NCBI RefSeq assembly: GCF_035942955.1
Contig: NZ_DASZCQ010000253.1
Coordinates: 6,344 to 70,343, forward strand
Source of the DNA: DASYTH01 sp035942955
GTDB lineage: Bacteria; Actinomycetota; Actinomycetes; Mycobacteriales; Pseudonocardiaceae
Direction of reading: 5' to 3'
DNA: 64,000 nucleotides
Under the pieces are notes generated by a model. It was not told the DNA's origin and made no database searches. It saw nothing but the letters and a program-made list of their open reading frames with translations. The position numbers were made by a program, and so were the translations under genes. Of the stretch, positions 53,001 through 62,031 are shown one piece after another; positions within the stretch are counted from its first letter, which is position 1; each line of letters opens with the position of its first letter.

Positions 53001-54257
53001 ATGGCCAACACCGAACGAACCACCTGCCTCGTCGTTGGTGGCGGCCCGGCCGGGATGGTGCTCGGCCTGTTGCTGGCCAGGGCCGGCGTGGAGGTCACGG
53101 TGCTGGAGAAGCACGGCGACTTCCTGCGCGACTTCCGCGGTGACACGGTGCACGCGTCCACCATCCGCCTGCTCGACGAGCTGGGGCTGGGCGCGGAGTT
53201 CCGCAAGCTGCCGCAGAGCCGCCTCGAGACCGTCGCGGTGCCGGTGGACGGCGGTGTCGCGACGCTCGGCGACGTGTCACGGCTGCGACCGCCGTACAAC
53301 TACATCGCCACGGTTCCGCAGTGGGACTTCCTCGACCTGCTTGCCGACGCGGCCAAGCCGGAGCCCACCTTCACGCTGCGGATGAACACCGAGGCCACCG
53401 GGCTGCTGCGGGACGGCGAGCGGGTGACCGGTGTGCGCTACCGCACGGCCGATGGCGCCGAGGGGGAGATCCGCGCCGAGCTCACCGTCGCCTGTGACGG
53501 CCGCGGATCGCTGCTGCGCCAGCAGGGCGGTTTCGTGCCCAAGGAGTACCCGGTGCCGTTCGACGTCTGGTGGTTCCGCCTGCCGCGGTACGAGCAGGGC
53601 GGCGAGGTCAGCGGGCTGTCGCCGCGGATCAAGGGCAACGAGCTGCTCCTGTTGATCAACCGGGGCGACTACTTCCAGGTGGCCTACTTCCTGCCGAAGG
53701 GCACGGACCGGGCGCTGCGGGCCAAGGGCGTGCGGTGGTTCCGCGAGACGGTGGCGGCGATCGCGCCCGAGCTGGCCGACCGGGTCGACTCGATCGAGAG
53801 CATGGACGACGTCAAGATGCTCGACGTCCGGCTGAACCGGTTGCGCCGCTGGCACTCCGACGGCCTGCTGCTGATCGGCGACGCGGCGCACGCGATGTCG
53901 CCGGCCGGCGGCGTCGGCATCAACCTGGCCGTGCAGGACGCGGTGGCGGCCGCGACGCTGCTGGCCGAACCGTTGCGGCGGCACCGGGTCCGCCCGGTCG
54001 ACCTGGCCAAGGTCCGCCGCCGGCGGTGGTTCCCCATGGTGGTGACCCAGGGGCTGCAACGGGTGATCCACCGGGCGCTCATCGGACCGGCGCTCGCCGG
54101 CGAGCTGGGCAGGTTCCCGAAGGCGCCGGTGCTGCTCACCCAGCGCTTCCCGTTCCTGCGCGCCGTTCCGGCCTACATCGTCGCGATCGGACCGCGCCCG
54201 GAGCACGCCCCGGACTTCGCCCGCCGCCCCACCTCGGCCGTGGCCGGCCGAAGTTAG
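53001..54257 (+). CDS. FAD-dependent aromatic monooxygenase (PHBH/UbiH family)
   Basis: Group A flavoprotein hydroxylase of 418 residues. GGGPAG (about 13-18) binds the ADP part of FAD, and GDAAHAMSPAGGVGINL in the second half is the second FAD motif; AELTVACDGRGS is the family DG motif. ATG at 53001 follows GGGGAG by 9 nt and is preferred to a GTG six bases earlier. Such enzymes hydroxylate phenolic or polyketide substrates, or inactivate antibiotics by oxidation (rifamycin and tetracycline oxidases belong here). The operator at 52966 suggests induction. It overlaps the FAH gene tail to tail by four bases. Confidence 0.85.
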   Translation: MANTERTTCLVVGGGPAGMVLGLLLARAGVEVTVLEKHGDFLRDFRGDTVHASTIRLLDELGLGAEFRKLPQSRLETVAVPVDGGVATLGDVSRLRPPYNYIATVPQWDFLDLLADAAKPEPTFTLRMNTEATGLLRDGERVTGVRYRTADGAEGEIRAELTVACDGRGSLLRQQGGFVPKEYPVPFDVWWFRLPRYEQGGEVSGLSPRIKGNELLLLINRGDYFQVAYFLPKGTDRALRAKGVRWFRETVAAIAPELADRVDSIESMDDVKMLDVRLNRLRRWHSDGLLLIGDAAHAMSPAGGVGINLAVQDAVAAATLLAEPLRRHRVRPVDLAKVRRRRWFPMVVTQGLQRVIHRALIGPALAGELGRFPKAPVLLTQRFPFLRAVPAYIVAIGPRPEHAPDFARRPTSAVAGRS

Positions 54258-55024
54258 CGGCTGGTCACCGGGTTGGTGAGCGTGCCGATCCCCTCGATCG
54301 TCACGCTCACCGTCTGGCCGGCGGTCATCGGGCCGATCCCGGCCGGGGTTCCGGTGAGGATCACGTCGCCGGGCAGCAGGGTCATCACCCGGGACACCCA
54401 CTCGACTAGCGTGCCGACGTCGTGCAGCAGCAGCGAGGTGCGGGAGTCCTGTTTGGTCACCCCGTCCAGCTCGGTGCGCAGCGCCAGGTCGTCCGGGGTG
54501 ACCGCGGTGTCGATCCACGGCCCGAGCGGGCAGAACGTGTCGTGGCTCTTGGCCCTCGTCCACTGCCCGTCGGCGTCCTGCTGATCCCGCGCGGTGACGT
54601 CGTTGGCCACGGTGTAGCCGAGCAGCACGTCCCTGGCCCGCGCGGCGGGGACGTCCCGGCACGGCGCGCCGATCACCGCGGCCAGCTCGCCCTCGTAGTC
54701 CACTCTGGACGAATCGGGTGGGAGCCGGATCGCCGCGCCCGGGCCGATCACCGAGGTCGAGGGCTTCAGGAAGATCACCGGGTTGGCCGGTGCCTCGCCG
54801 CCCATCTCGCGGGCGTGGTCGGCGTAGTTCTTGCCGGCGCAGACGACCTTGGTCGGCAGGATCGGGGCGAGCAGCCGGGTGTCGGCCAGCGGCCACCGGC
54901 GGCCGGTGAACGTCGGCTCCCCGAACGGATGCTCGGCGATCTCCGCCGCGACGGTGTCGGCGCCCTCGCCCTCGAGCGCCACGAAGGCCATTCCGTCCGG
55001 ATGGGCTACACGAGCGATACGCAC
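54254..55024 (-). CDS. Fumarylacetoacetate hydrolase-family protein
   Basis: Protein of 256 residues of the FAH family. The core reads VVCAGKNYADHAREMG, SRVDYEGELAAVIG (metal-binding glutamates), GYTVANDVTARD and LTGTPAGIGPM. Members hydrolyse or decarboxylate acylpyruvates and 2-oxo diacids. The GTG at 55024 is chosen as the start of the conserved region; the frame is open far upstream only as a shadow of cimA. Located between gltX and cimA, a usual place in Pseudonocardiaceae-like genomes. Substrate unproven. Confidence 0.85.
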   Translation of the reverse strand: MRIARVAHPDGMAFVALEGEGADTVAAEIAEHPFGEPTFTGRRWPLADTRLLAPILPTKVVCAGKNYADHAREMGGEAPANPVIFLKPSTSVIGPGAAIRLPPDSSRVDYEGELAAVIGAPCRDVPAARARDVLLGYTVANDVTARDQQDADGQWTRAKSHDTFCPLGPWIDTAVTPDDLALRTELDGVTKQDSRTSLLLHDVGTLVEWVSRVMTLLPGDVILTGTPAGIGPMTAGQTVSVTIEGIGTLTNPVTSR

Positions 55025-55047
55025 GCGGGCCAGCCTAGGACACCGCG

Positions 55048-56673
55048 TCAGCCGGCGACGGCGGCCCCGGCCCGGACCCGCATCGCCTTGTGCGCCAACG
55101 CATCGCACAGCGCCAGCCAGCTCGCCTCGACGATGTTGCCGTGCACGCCGACCGTGGTCCACTCGCGCTCGTGGTCGGTGGACTCGACCAGCACCCTGGT
55201 CACCGCGTCGGTGCCGTGGTGGTCGGTCAGGATCCGGACCTTGTAGTCGGTCAGCTGGACCTCGTCGAGCCACGGCAGGTGCGGCAGGAGCGCGGTGCGC
55301 AGGGCGGCGTCCAGTGCGTGCACGGGGCCGTTGCCCTCCGCGGTGGCGATCACCCGCTGGCCGGCCACATGCACCTTGACCGTCGCCTCGGAGACCACCT
55401 CGCCGTCGAGCCGGTGGTCCAGGATCACCCGGTAGGACTCGAGGACGAACGGTGTGTTGTCCACTTCGGACAGCTCGGTGCGCAGCAGCAGCTCGAGCGA
55501 GGCGTCCGCGGCCTCGAACGACCAGCCGCGGGCCTCGAGCTCCTTCACCCGGCGCACCGCCGCGTTCAGCACGGCGGGCTGGCCGGCCAGGTCGACCCCG
55601 AGCTCGCGGCCCTTGAGCTCCAGGCTCGCCCGGCCGGCCATCTCCGTGACCAGCACCCGCATGTCGTTGCCAACCACGGAGGGGTCGATGTGGTTGTACA
55701 GCAAGGGGTCCACCTTGATCGCGCTCGCGTGCAACCCCGCCTTGTGAGCGAAGGCCGACGACCCGACGTACGCCTGATGGGTGTTGGGTGCGATGTTCGC
55801 GATCTCGGCCAGGGCATGGGAAACCCTGGCCAGCTCCGGCACGCTGTCGGCGGGTAGCACCGGCATGCCGAGCTTGGTCACCAGATTGCCCACCACGGCG
55901 AACAGGTCGGCGTTGCCGGCCCGCTCCCCGTAGCCGTTGGCGGTGCACTGCACGTGGCTCGCCCCCGCCTGCACCGCCGCCACGCTGTTCGCCACGGCGC
56001 ACGCCGTGTCGTCCTGGCAGTGGATCCCGACCCGGAACCCGGTGCGCGCGATCACCTCGCCCACCGTGTCGGCAAGCCCGAGCGGCAGCTGCCCGCCGTT
56101 GGTGTCGCACAGCACCGCGACGTCGGCCCCGGCCTCCATCGCCGCGGTGAGCACGCGCAGCGCGCAGTCCGGGTCGTAGCCGAACCCGTCGAAGAAGTGC
56201 TCGGCGTCCAGGAACACCCGCCGGCCCTCGCTCACCAGGAACGCCACCGTGTCCCGCACCATCGCGCACGCCTCGGCGACGTCCGTGCGCAGCGCCCGCT
56301 CGATGTGCCGCCGGTCCGACTTGGCCACCAACGTGATCACCGGCGCCCGGCTGTCCAGCAGCGCCCGCACCTGAGCGTCCTCGGCCGCCGTCGTCCCGGC
56401 CCGGCGGGTGGATCCGAACGCGACCAGCGCGGCGTGGTTCAGGTTCAGCTCGCCGGCCGCCGCACGGGCGAAGAACTCGGTGTCCTTGGGCAGCGCCCCC
56501 GGCCAGCCGCCCTCGATGAACCCCACCCCCAGCTCGTCGAGCAGCCGCGCGACCGCCAGCTTGTCGGCGACCGAGTACGAGATCCCCTCCCGCTGCGCCC
56601 CGTCACGCAAGGTCGTGTCGTACACGTGGAAGTCGTCGCCCAGCGGCGTGCCGGCGGGGGCGGTGCGGGTCAC
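55048..56673 (-). CDS. cimA: (R)-citramalate synthase
   Basis: Condenses pyruvate with acetyl-CoA to citramalate, first step of the threonine-independent isoleucine route; 541 residues. The TIM-barrel start reads YDTTLRDGAQREGISYS, followed by IEGGWPGALPKD and NTHQAYVGSSAFAHKAGLHASA (HxH metal region), and a C-terminal LeuA dimer regulatory domain for feedback inhibition. GTG 56673 is chosen because AAGGAGC precedes it. A leader peptide and terminator lie upstream (56708-56802), which points to attenuation by charged tRNA-Ile. Confidence 0.92.
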   Translation of the reverse strand: MTRTAPAGTPLGDDFHVYDTTLRDGAQREGISYSVADKLAVARLLDELGVGFIEGGWPGALPKDTEFFARAAAGELNLNHAALVAFGSTRRAGTTAAEDAQVRALLDSRAPVITLVAKSDRRHIERALRTDVAEACAMVRDTVAFLVSEGRRVFLDAEHFFDGFGYDPDCALRVLTAAMEAGADVAVLCDTNGGQLPLGLADTVGEVIARTGFRVGIHCQDDTACAVANSVAAVQAGASHVQCTANGYGERAGNADLFAVVGNLVTKLGMPVLPADSVPELARVSHALAEIANIAPNTHQAYVGSSAFAHKAGLHASAIKVDPLLYNHIDPSVVGNDMRVLVTEMAGRASLELKGRELGVDLAGQPAVLNAAVRRVKELEARGWSFEAADASLELLLRTELSEVDNTPFVLESYRVILDHRLDGEVVSEATVKVHVAGQRVIATAEGNGPVHALDAALRTALLPHLPWLDEVQLTDYKVRILTDHHGTDAVTRVLVESTDHEREWTTVGVHGNIVEASWLALCDALAHKAMRVRAGAAVAG

Positions 56674-56707
56674 GGGATGCTCCTTGCAGAAAGGTTGGCC
56701 GGACAAC

Positions 56708-56735
56708 AAAAAACCTCCCGCGGGATGCGAGAGGT
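56708..56735 (-). terminator. Attenuator terminator upstream of cimA
   Basis: On the minus strand ACCTCTCGC / GCGGGAGGT (8 of 9 pairs) is followed by six T, 35 bp before cimA. It lies after the leader peptide and an upstream 12-bp perfect stem (56737-56748 with 56763-56774), so transcription may stop here when isoleucine is plentiful. Confidence 0.8.
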
Positions 56736-56760
56736 CAGCGCGCCGGGTGTGGTAGCTCAG

Positions 56761-56802
56761 CTACCCGGCGCGCTCATCGATAATGATCACAAAGGTGGTC
56801 AC
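56761..56802 (-). CDS. Isoleucine-rich leader peptide for cimA
   Basis: A 13-codon frame starting at GTG 56802 encodes MTTFVIIIDERAG and stops inside the upstream stem of the attenuator. Codons 5-8 are Val-Ile-Ile-Ile, exactly what a ribosome-mediated attenuation control region for branched-chain biosynthesis needs. Stalling there at low charged tRNA-Ile would keep the ribosome on the left arm of the 12-bp stem and alter folding toward the terminator at 56708. No Shine-Dalgarno is obvious, so the peptide may be leaderless. Confidence 0.7.
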   Translation of the reverse strand: MTTFVIIIDERAG

Positions 56803-56842
56803 GGGCACATACTGGCACACTCCGCGCCCGGATACCAGATCC

Positions 56843-56877
56843 CGGGCCCACCCTCCCAGTTGGTGAGAGCGGGCCCG
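56843..56877 (-). terminator. Possible leuB terminator
   Basis: CGGGCCC and GGGCCCG enclose a 21-nt loop, about 165 bp after the leuB stop and 41 bp before the cimA leader peptide. There is no T-run; the assignment is tentative. Confidence 0.35.
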
Positions 56878-57041
56878 GCCATGGTCAGGACACGGCCACG
56901 CGGACCGGACGATCCGGGTAGCCGGGCCGCGTGGCCAACGGTTGGACTCAGGCCCCTGGAGCCGAATGGTTCTTGACGAACCCCACCGAGATCCTCGACC
57001 TGTACCGCTTGGTCCGCCATGACTCGATCACGGAGTAGGCC

Positions 57042-58091
57042 CTACACGTCGGTGCGGGTGGTGGAGGTGTTGGAGGAGACGAGGGCGGCGAGGCGGTCGC
57101 CGATGGCGTAGGTGTTGCCCGGGGAGGGGTGGTCGCGGGTGGCAAGGTCGAAGGCGACGGAGGCCTCGATGCGGCGCGCGGCCTCGGCCTCGCCGAGGTG
57201 GTCGAGGAGCAGCGCGACCGACAGGACGGCGGCGGTCGGGTCGGCGATGCCCTGGCCGGCGATGTCCGGGGCGCTGCCGTGGACCGGCTCGAACATCGAC
57301 GGGTTGCGGCGGGTGATGTCCAGGTTGCCGCTTGCGGCCAGGCCGATGCCGCCGGTCACGGCGGCGGCGAGGTCGGTGAGGATGTCGCCGAAGAGGTTGT
57401 CGGTGACGATCACGTCGAACCGGCCGGGGTCGGTGACCATGTGGATGGTGGTGGCGTCGACGTGCTGGTAGGCGACGGTGACATCGGGGTGCTGCAACGA
57501 GACCTCCTCGACCACGCGGGACCACAGGGAACCGGCGTGGGTAAGGACGTTGGTCTTGTGCACCAGGGTCAGGTGCCTGCGGGGGCGGGCGGCGGCCCTG
57601 GCGAAGGCGTCGCGGACGACGCGCTCGATGCCGTAGGACGTGTTGACCGAGACCTCGGTGGCGATCTCGTGTGGAGTGTCCTTTCGCAACAGTCCGCCGT
57701 TGCCGGCGTAGAGGCCCTCGGTGCCCTCCCGGACCACGATCATGTCGATCTCGCCGGGGTCGGCCAGCGGGCTTCTGACGCCGGGGTAGAGCCGGGCCGG
57801 GCGCAGGTTCACGTGGTGGTCGAGCTCGAACCGCAGCCGGAGGAGCAGCCCGCGTTCCAGGATCCCGGACGGCACCGACGGGTCGCCGACGGCGCCGAGC
57901 AGGATCGCGTCGTGCTGCCGGAGCTCGGCCAGCACCGACTCGGGCAACAGCTCCCCGGTCGCGTGCCAGCGCGCCGCGCCGAGGTCGTAGCGGGTGATCT
58001 CGGCATCGGGAACCACCTCGCCGAGCACCTTCAGGGCCTCAGCGATCACTTCGGGCCCGATCCCGTCACCGGGGATCACCGCGAGCCGCAT
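57042..58091 (-). CDS. leuB: 3-Isopropylmalate dehydrogenase
   Basis: NAD-dependent oxidative decarboxylase of leucine synthesis, 349 residues. It starts MRLAVIPGDGIGPEV, has a substrate loop RFELDHHVNLRPARLYP, metal-binding DNLFGDILTD and the nucleotide motif VHGSAPDIAGQGIADP. ATG 58091 is preferred: GGAGG is 5 nt upstream, whereas the GTG two codons earlier overlaps it. The citramalate and leucine paths share this enzyme type, and IPMDH may also act on methylmalate made from citramalate. It lies between serA and cimA on the same strand. Confidence 0.94.
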   Translation of the reverse strand: MRLAVIPGDGIGPEVIAEALKVLGEVVPDAEITRYDLGAARWHATGELLPESVLAELRQHDAILLGAVGDPSVPSGILERGLLLRLRFELDHHVNLRPARLYPGVRSPLADPGEIDMIVVREGTEGLYAGNGGLLRKDTPHEIATEVSVNTSYGIERVVRDAFARAAARPRRHLTLVHKTNVLTHAGSLWSRVVEEVSLQHPDVTVAYQHVDATTIHMVTDPGRFDVIVTDNLFGDILTDLAAAVTGGIGLAASGNLDITRRNPSMFEPVHGSAPDIAGQGIADPTAAVLSVALLLDHLGEAEAARRIEASVAFDLATRDHPSPGNTYAIGDRLAALVSSNTSTTRTDV

Positions 58092-58366
58092 GCACACCTC
58101 CAGGGTGTTATCCCGCCGCGCACCGTCTGTCGCAACGACAATATGGGGTCGCGCGTGGTGGTCCAGGGAAGGCTACCCGGAACACGCCCGGGCGATGATC
58201 GTGGCCACCCGTCCAGGTGATGTCTCGCGCCGGAGGCCGGCCGCCACCGCGGCAGTCAAGGCGACCACGGAGCGCGCCACCGCGACATGATCACGATCTC
58301 GGCCCCGCCGGCGCGACCGCGTAGCGCGCAAACCGAGAGAGGTACGGTCTCGGGCCTAACTTCCGG

Positions 58367-59965
58367 TTAGTCAAACGCGATCGCGCGGACCAGGGTGGCG
58401 CCTACGGCGGCGCCGATGGAGGACAGCACGGCATGGTCGACGGGGCGGTCGACGCGCAGCAGCATGATGGCCGCGGTGGGGTCGGTGGTCTGGCTGAGCT
58501 GTGCCGCCTCGATGTTGACCCCGGCCTCGCCGAGCAGCGTGCCCACCCGGCCCATCACGCCCGGGCGGTCCTCGTACTCCAGCAGCAGCACGTGGCCCTC
58601 GGCGCGCAGGTCGAAGTGCCGGCCGTTGACCTCGACCAGCTTCTGCACCCCGTTCAGGCCGGTGAGCGTGCCGCCGACGGTGAGCGTCTCGCCGTCGGGG
58701 TACACCGCGCGCAGGGTCACCAGGCTGCGGTACGCCTCGCTCTCCGGCTCGGTGACCAGGTCGACGGCCACGCCCAGCTCCTCGGCCAGCCGCGGCGCGT
58801 TGACGAACGTGACCTGGTCCTCGACGATCCCGGCGAACACCCCGCGCAGCGCGGCCAGTGGCAGCACCGACAGGTCCTCTGTGGACAGTTCGCCGCGCAC
58901 CTCGACGGTGATCGACGCGGGCGGCTTGCTGCTCAGCGCGGCCAGCACGGTGCCGAGCTTCTGGGTCAGCGGCAGGAACGGCCGGACCTCCTCGCCGACC
59001 ACGCCGCCGGCGGCGACGTTGACCGCGTCCGGAACGAAGTCGCCGCGCAGCGCCAGCAGCACCGACCGCGCCACGTCGGTGCCGGCCCGGTCCTGCGCCT
59101 CCGCGGTCGACGCGCCGAGGTGCGGCGTGACCACCACGTTGGGCAGCTCGAACAGCGGGCTGGAGGTGGTCGGCTCCTCGGCGAAGACGTCCACCCCCGC
59201 GCCGCCCACGTGTCCACTTCGGACAGCCGAGGCCAGCGCGTCCTCGTCCACCAGGCCCCCGCGCGCGGCGTTGACGATCAGCACGCCCGGCTTGGTCTTG
59301 GCCAGCGCGTCGGCCCCGATGAGCCCCTTGGTCTCCGGCGTCTTGGGCAGGTGCACGGAGATGATGTCCGCCCTCGACAGCAGCTCGTCCAGGCTGACCA
59401 GCTCGATGCCGAGCTGGGCGGCGCGGGCCGGCGACACGTACGGGTCGTAGGCGATCAGCTCGGTGCCGAAGGCCGCCATCCGCTGGGCGAACAGCTGGCC
59501 GATCTTGCCGAGCCCGACCACGCCGACGGTCTTGCCGTTGAGCTCGACGCCGGAGAACGAGCTGCGCTTCCACTCCCCGCCGCGCAGGCTGCTGTCGGCC
59601 GCCGGCACCCGGCGGGCCACCGCGAGCAGCAGCGCGACGGCGTGCTCGGCGGCCGAGACGATGTTGGACGTCGGCGCGTTGACCACCAGCACGCCGCGCT
59701 CGGTGGCCGGCGGCACCTCCACGTTGTCCAGTCCGACGCCGGCCCTTGCCACCACCTTGAGCCGCGGGGCGGCGGCCAGCACCTCGGCGTCGACCTTCGT
59801 GGCCGAGCGCACCAGCAGGGCGTCGGCCTCGGCGACCGCGGCGAGCAGCGCCGGGCGGTCGGTCCCGTCGACATGGCGGATCTCGACCTCGTCGCCGAAC
59901 ACCTCGAGGGTGGACGGCGCCAGCTTCTCGGCGATCAGGACGACGGGCTTACTCGGCTTGGTCAC
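58367..59965 (-). CDS. serA: D-3-phosphoglycerate dehydrogenase
   Basis: First enzyme of serine synthesis, 532 residues, of the long type-I form common in actinobacteria. The Rossmann NAD motif is GLGKIGQLFAQRM, catalytic Arg is in NAARGGLVDEDAL and His in VTPHLGAST. The extra allosteric substrate-binding domain and a C-terminal ACT domain (LLEYEDRPGVMGRVG) follow, so serine feedback is expected. GTG 59965 is chosen because conserved sequence begins there. It is separated from leuB by 275 bp. Confidence 0.94.
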   Translation of the reverse strand: MTKPSKPVVLIAEKLAPSTLEVFGDEVEIRHVDGTDRPALLAAVAEADALLVRSATKVDAEVLAAAPRLKVVARAGVGLDNVEVPPATERGVLVVNAPTSNIVSAAEHAVALLLAVARRVPAADSSLRGGEWKRSSFSGVELNGKTVGVVGLGKIGQLFAQRMAAFGTELIAYDPYVSPARAAQLGIELVSLDELLSRADIISVHLPKTPETKGLIGADALAKTKPGVLIVNAARGGLVDEDALASAVRSGHVGGAGVDVFAEEPTTSSPLFELPNVVVTPHLGASTAEAQDRAGTDVARSVLLALRGDFVPDAVNVAAGGVVGEEVRPFLPLTQKLGTVLAALSSKPPASITVEVRGELSTEDLSVLPLAALRGVFAGIVEDQVTFVNAPRLAEELGVAVDLVTEPESEAYRSLVTLRAVYPDGETLTVGGTLTGLNGVQKLVEVNGRHFDLRAEGHVLLLEYEDRPGVMGRVGTLLGEAGVNIEAAQLSQTTDPTAAIMLLRVDRPVDHAVLSSIGAAVGATLVRAIAFD

Positions 59966-60005
59966 GGCGGGGAGTCTAGTGAGGCGGCCTGGTGGGTAGG
60001 TCAAG

Positions 60006-60299
60006 TCACCACGGTTCGTCGAACTCCCCCGCCTTCGCCCCCTGCACGAAGGCGTCCCACTCCGACTCGGTGAACACCAGCACCGTGTCGTCCGGGCCGG
60101 TGTACTTCGAGTTCCGCATGGCGATGTAGGTCTTGCCGTCGGTGTGCGGCACGAAAGCGATCTCGACGTACTCGCCCTCGGGGTCGGCGTCGGGCTCGGC
60201 CGCCCGCTGCCACTCGGCCTTGGTCAGGTCGAGCTTGCCGCGGACGTGGGCCTTGTCATCGAAGATCGGTGCACTCGTTCGCGACTGCTCGTCGCTCAT
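60006..60299 (-). CDS. DUF397 domain protein
   Basis: Small cytoplasmic protein of 97 residues. The C-terminal half reads VEIAFVPHTDGKTYIAMRNSK and LVFTESEWDAFVQGAKAGEFD, the DUF397 signature found almost only in Actinobacteria and often paired with an XRE/NB-type regulator. No such regulator is adjacent. It lies between ilvC and serA on the same strand, only 9 bp after ilvC. Homologues include BldB-like developmental proteins, but no function is claimed here. Confidence 0.86.
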   Translation of the reverse strand: MSDEQSRTSAPIFDDKAHVRGKLDLTKAEWQRAAEPDADPEGEYVEIAFVPHTDGKTYIAMRNSKYTGPDDTVLVFTESEWDAFVQGAKAGEFDEPW

Positions 60300-60308
60300 C
60301 GTGTCCCC

Positions 60309-61322
60309 TCATGCGGTCTCAGTGATCGGGCGGTCGACCCACGACATTAGCCCACGCAGCTTCCGGCCGACCTCCTCGATCGGATGTTGCTCGCCGGCCT
60401 GCACCAGCTTGGTGAAGTTGGGCCGGCCAGCGTCGTCCTCGGCTACCCATTCCTCGGCGAACGACCCGTCCTGGATCTCCCGGAGAATCTTGCGCATCTC
60501 CTCGCGCACCGCGTCGTTGATCAACCGCGGGCCCCGGGACACGTCGCCGTACTCGGCGGTGTCGGAGATCGAGTAGCGCATCCGGGCGATCCCGCCCTCG
60601 TACATCAGGTCCACGATCAGCTTGAGCTCGTGCAGGCACTCGAAGTAGGCCACCTCGGGGGCGTAGCCGGCGTCGACCAGCGTCTCGAACCCGGCCTGCA
60701 CAAGGGCGGTCGTGCCGCCGCAGAGCACCACCTGCTCGCCGAACAGGTCGGTCTCGGTCTCCTCCTTGAACGTCGTCTTGATCACGCCGGCCCGGGTGCC
60801 GCCGATGGCCTTGGCGTAGGACAGGGCGAGCGCGGTGGCGCCCCCCGACGCGTCCTGCTCGACCGCGACCAGGCAGGGCACACCCTTGCCGTCGACGAAC
60901 TGCCGGCGCACCAGATGCCCTGGGCCCTTCGGCGCCACCATCGCCACGTCCACATTGGACGGTGGGGTGATCAGACCGTAGCGGATGTTGAACCCGTGCC
61001 CGAAGAACAGCGCGTCATTCGCCTCCAGGTTGGGGGCGATGGCCTCGGCGTAGATGGACCGCTGCTTGGTGTCCGGAGCCAGGATGATGATCAGGTCGGC
61101 CTCGGCGGCGGCCTCGGCGGGGGTGAGCACGCGCAGCCCCTCGTCCTCGGCCTTGGGCCGCGACTTCGAGCCCTCGGGGAGTCCGATTCGGACGTCCACA
61201 CCGGAGTCTCGAAGGCTCAGCGCGTGCGCGTGACCTTGGCTGCCGTAGCCGATGACCGCGACCTTGCGCCCCTGCACGATCGACAGGTCCGCGTCGTCGT
61301 CGTAGAAGATCTCGACTGCCAT
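60309..61322 (-). CDS. ilvC: Ketol-acid reductoisomerase
   Basis: NADPH-dependent enzyme of 337 residues that rearranges and reduces acetolactate and acetohydroxybutyrate in valine and isoleucine synthesis; short class I form. The cofactor motif is GYGSQGHAHALSLRDSG, and the metal-binding helical domain has a glutamate in TETDLFGEQVVLCGG and CLHELKLIVDLMYEGG. ATG 61322 follows GGAAGGAAG by a normal distance; an in-frame start 18 codons upstream would run into the ilvN spacer. It is 50 bp downstream of ilvN in one operon. Confidence 0.95.
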   Translation of the reverse strand: MAVEIFYDDDADLSIVQGRKVAVIGYGSQGHAHALSLRDSGVDVRIGLPEGSKSRPKAEDEGLRVLTPAEAAAEADLIIILAPDTKQRSIYAEAIAPNLEANDALFFGHGFNIRYGLITPPSNVDVAMVAPKGPGHLVRRQFVDGKGVPCLVAVEQDASGGATALALSYAKAIGGTRAGVIKTTFKEETETDLFGEQVVLCGGTTALVQAGFETLVDAGYAPEVAYFECLHELKLIVDLMYEGGIARMRYSISDTAEYGDVSRGPRLINDAVREEMRKILREIQDGSFAEEWVAEDDAGRPNFTKLVQAGEQHPIEEVGRKLRGLMSWVDRPITETA

Positions 61323-61372
61323 GCTCTCGGGTACTTCCTTCCTGGATGTCCGGTTGGGGTGGGAAAACACGG

Positions 61373-61879
61373 TCAACGCACGCCGGTGGCGGTGATGGAT
61401 CGGGGACCCCGGCCGATGGCCACCATGCCGGACTGGACCATCTCCCGTACTCCATAGGGCTCGAGCATGCGCAGCAGGGCCTCGAGCTTATCGGCGGTGC
61501 CGGTGGCCTCGATGGTCAGTGCCTCCGGCGACACGTCGACCACCTTGGCCCGGAACAACTGCACGGTCTCCAGCACCTGGCTGCGGACCGTGGCGTCGGC
61601 CCGGACCTTGACCAGCAGCAGCTCGCGCTGCACCGAGGCGGCCGGTTCCAGCTCGACGATCTTGATGACGTTGATCAGCTTGTTCAGCTGCTTGGTGACC
61701 TGCTCAAGCGGCTGGTCGGCGACCGCGACCACGATCGTCATCCGGGAGATGTCGCTGTGCTCGGTCGGGCCGACCGCCAGCGACTCGATGTTGAAGCCCC
61801 GCCGGGAGAACAGCCCGGCCACCCTGGCCAGCACACCGGGCTTGTTCTCGACGAGGACGGATAAAGTGTGTGTGCTCAT
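61373..61879 (-). CDS. ilvN: Acetolactate synthase, small regulatory subunit
   Basis: Regulatory subunit of 168 residues. The N-terminal ACT domain (LSVLVENKPGVLARVAGLFSRRGFNIESL) binds valine, and the C-terminal half (ELLLVKVRA ... FRAKVVDVSPEALTIEATG) matches the ALS_ss_C domain that activates the large subunit. GGGAGGG stands 7-8 nt before the ATG. It lies 152 bp downstream of ilvB and 50 bp upstream of ilvC, all on the same strand. Confidence 0.95.
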   Translation of the reverse strand: MSTHTLSVLVENKPGVLARVAGLFSRRGFNIESLAVGPTEHSDISRMTIVVAVADQPLEQVTKQLNKLINVIKIVELEPAASVQRELLLVKVRADATVRSQVLETVQLFRAKVVDVSPEALTIEATGTADKLEALLRMLEPYGVREMVQSGMVAIGRGPRSITATGVR

Positions 61880-62031
61880 CGGTCAGCCCTCCCGCTCGGG
61901 AATGTCGGCCATGGTCGTGGGTCGCCTTGGGTGGTGGGTCGCCGGACCGCTCCACGGGCAGACCTCGTTCCTCGGCCTACCCTCGTCGCGGTGGGCCGAC
62001 TCCCTCGCCGGCAGTTCCGCAAGCTTCATGC

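Noticed and set aside
53277..56269. Long minus-strand frames spanning the monooxygenase, FAH and cimA genes
   Set aside because: Only the FAH part (from 55024) has family motifs; the rest is shadow coding.
56940..57040. Possible short peptide around a TEILDLYRLVRHDS reading on the plus strand
   Set aside because: Too short, no start, and lies in the spacer between leuB and cimA without conservation evidence.
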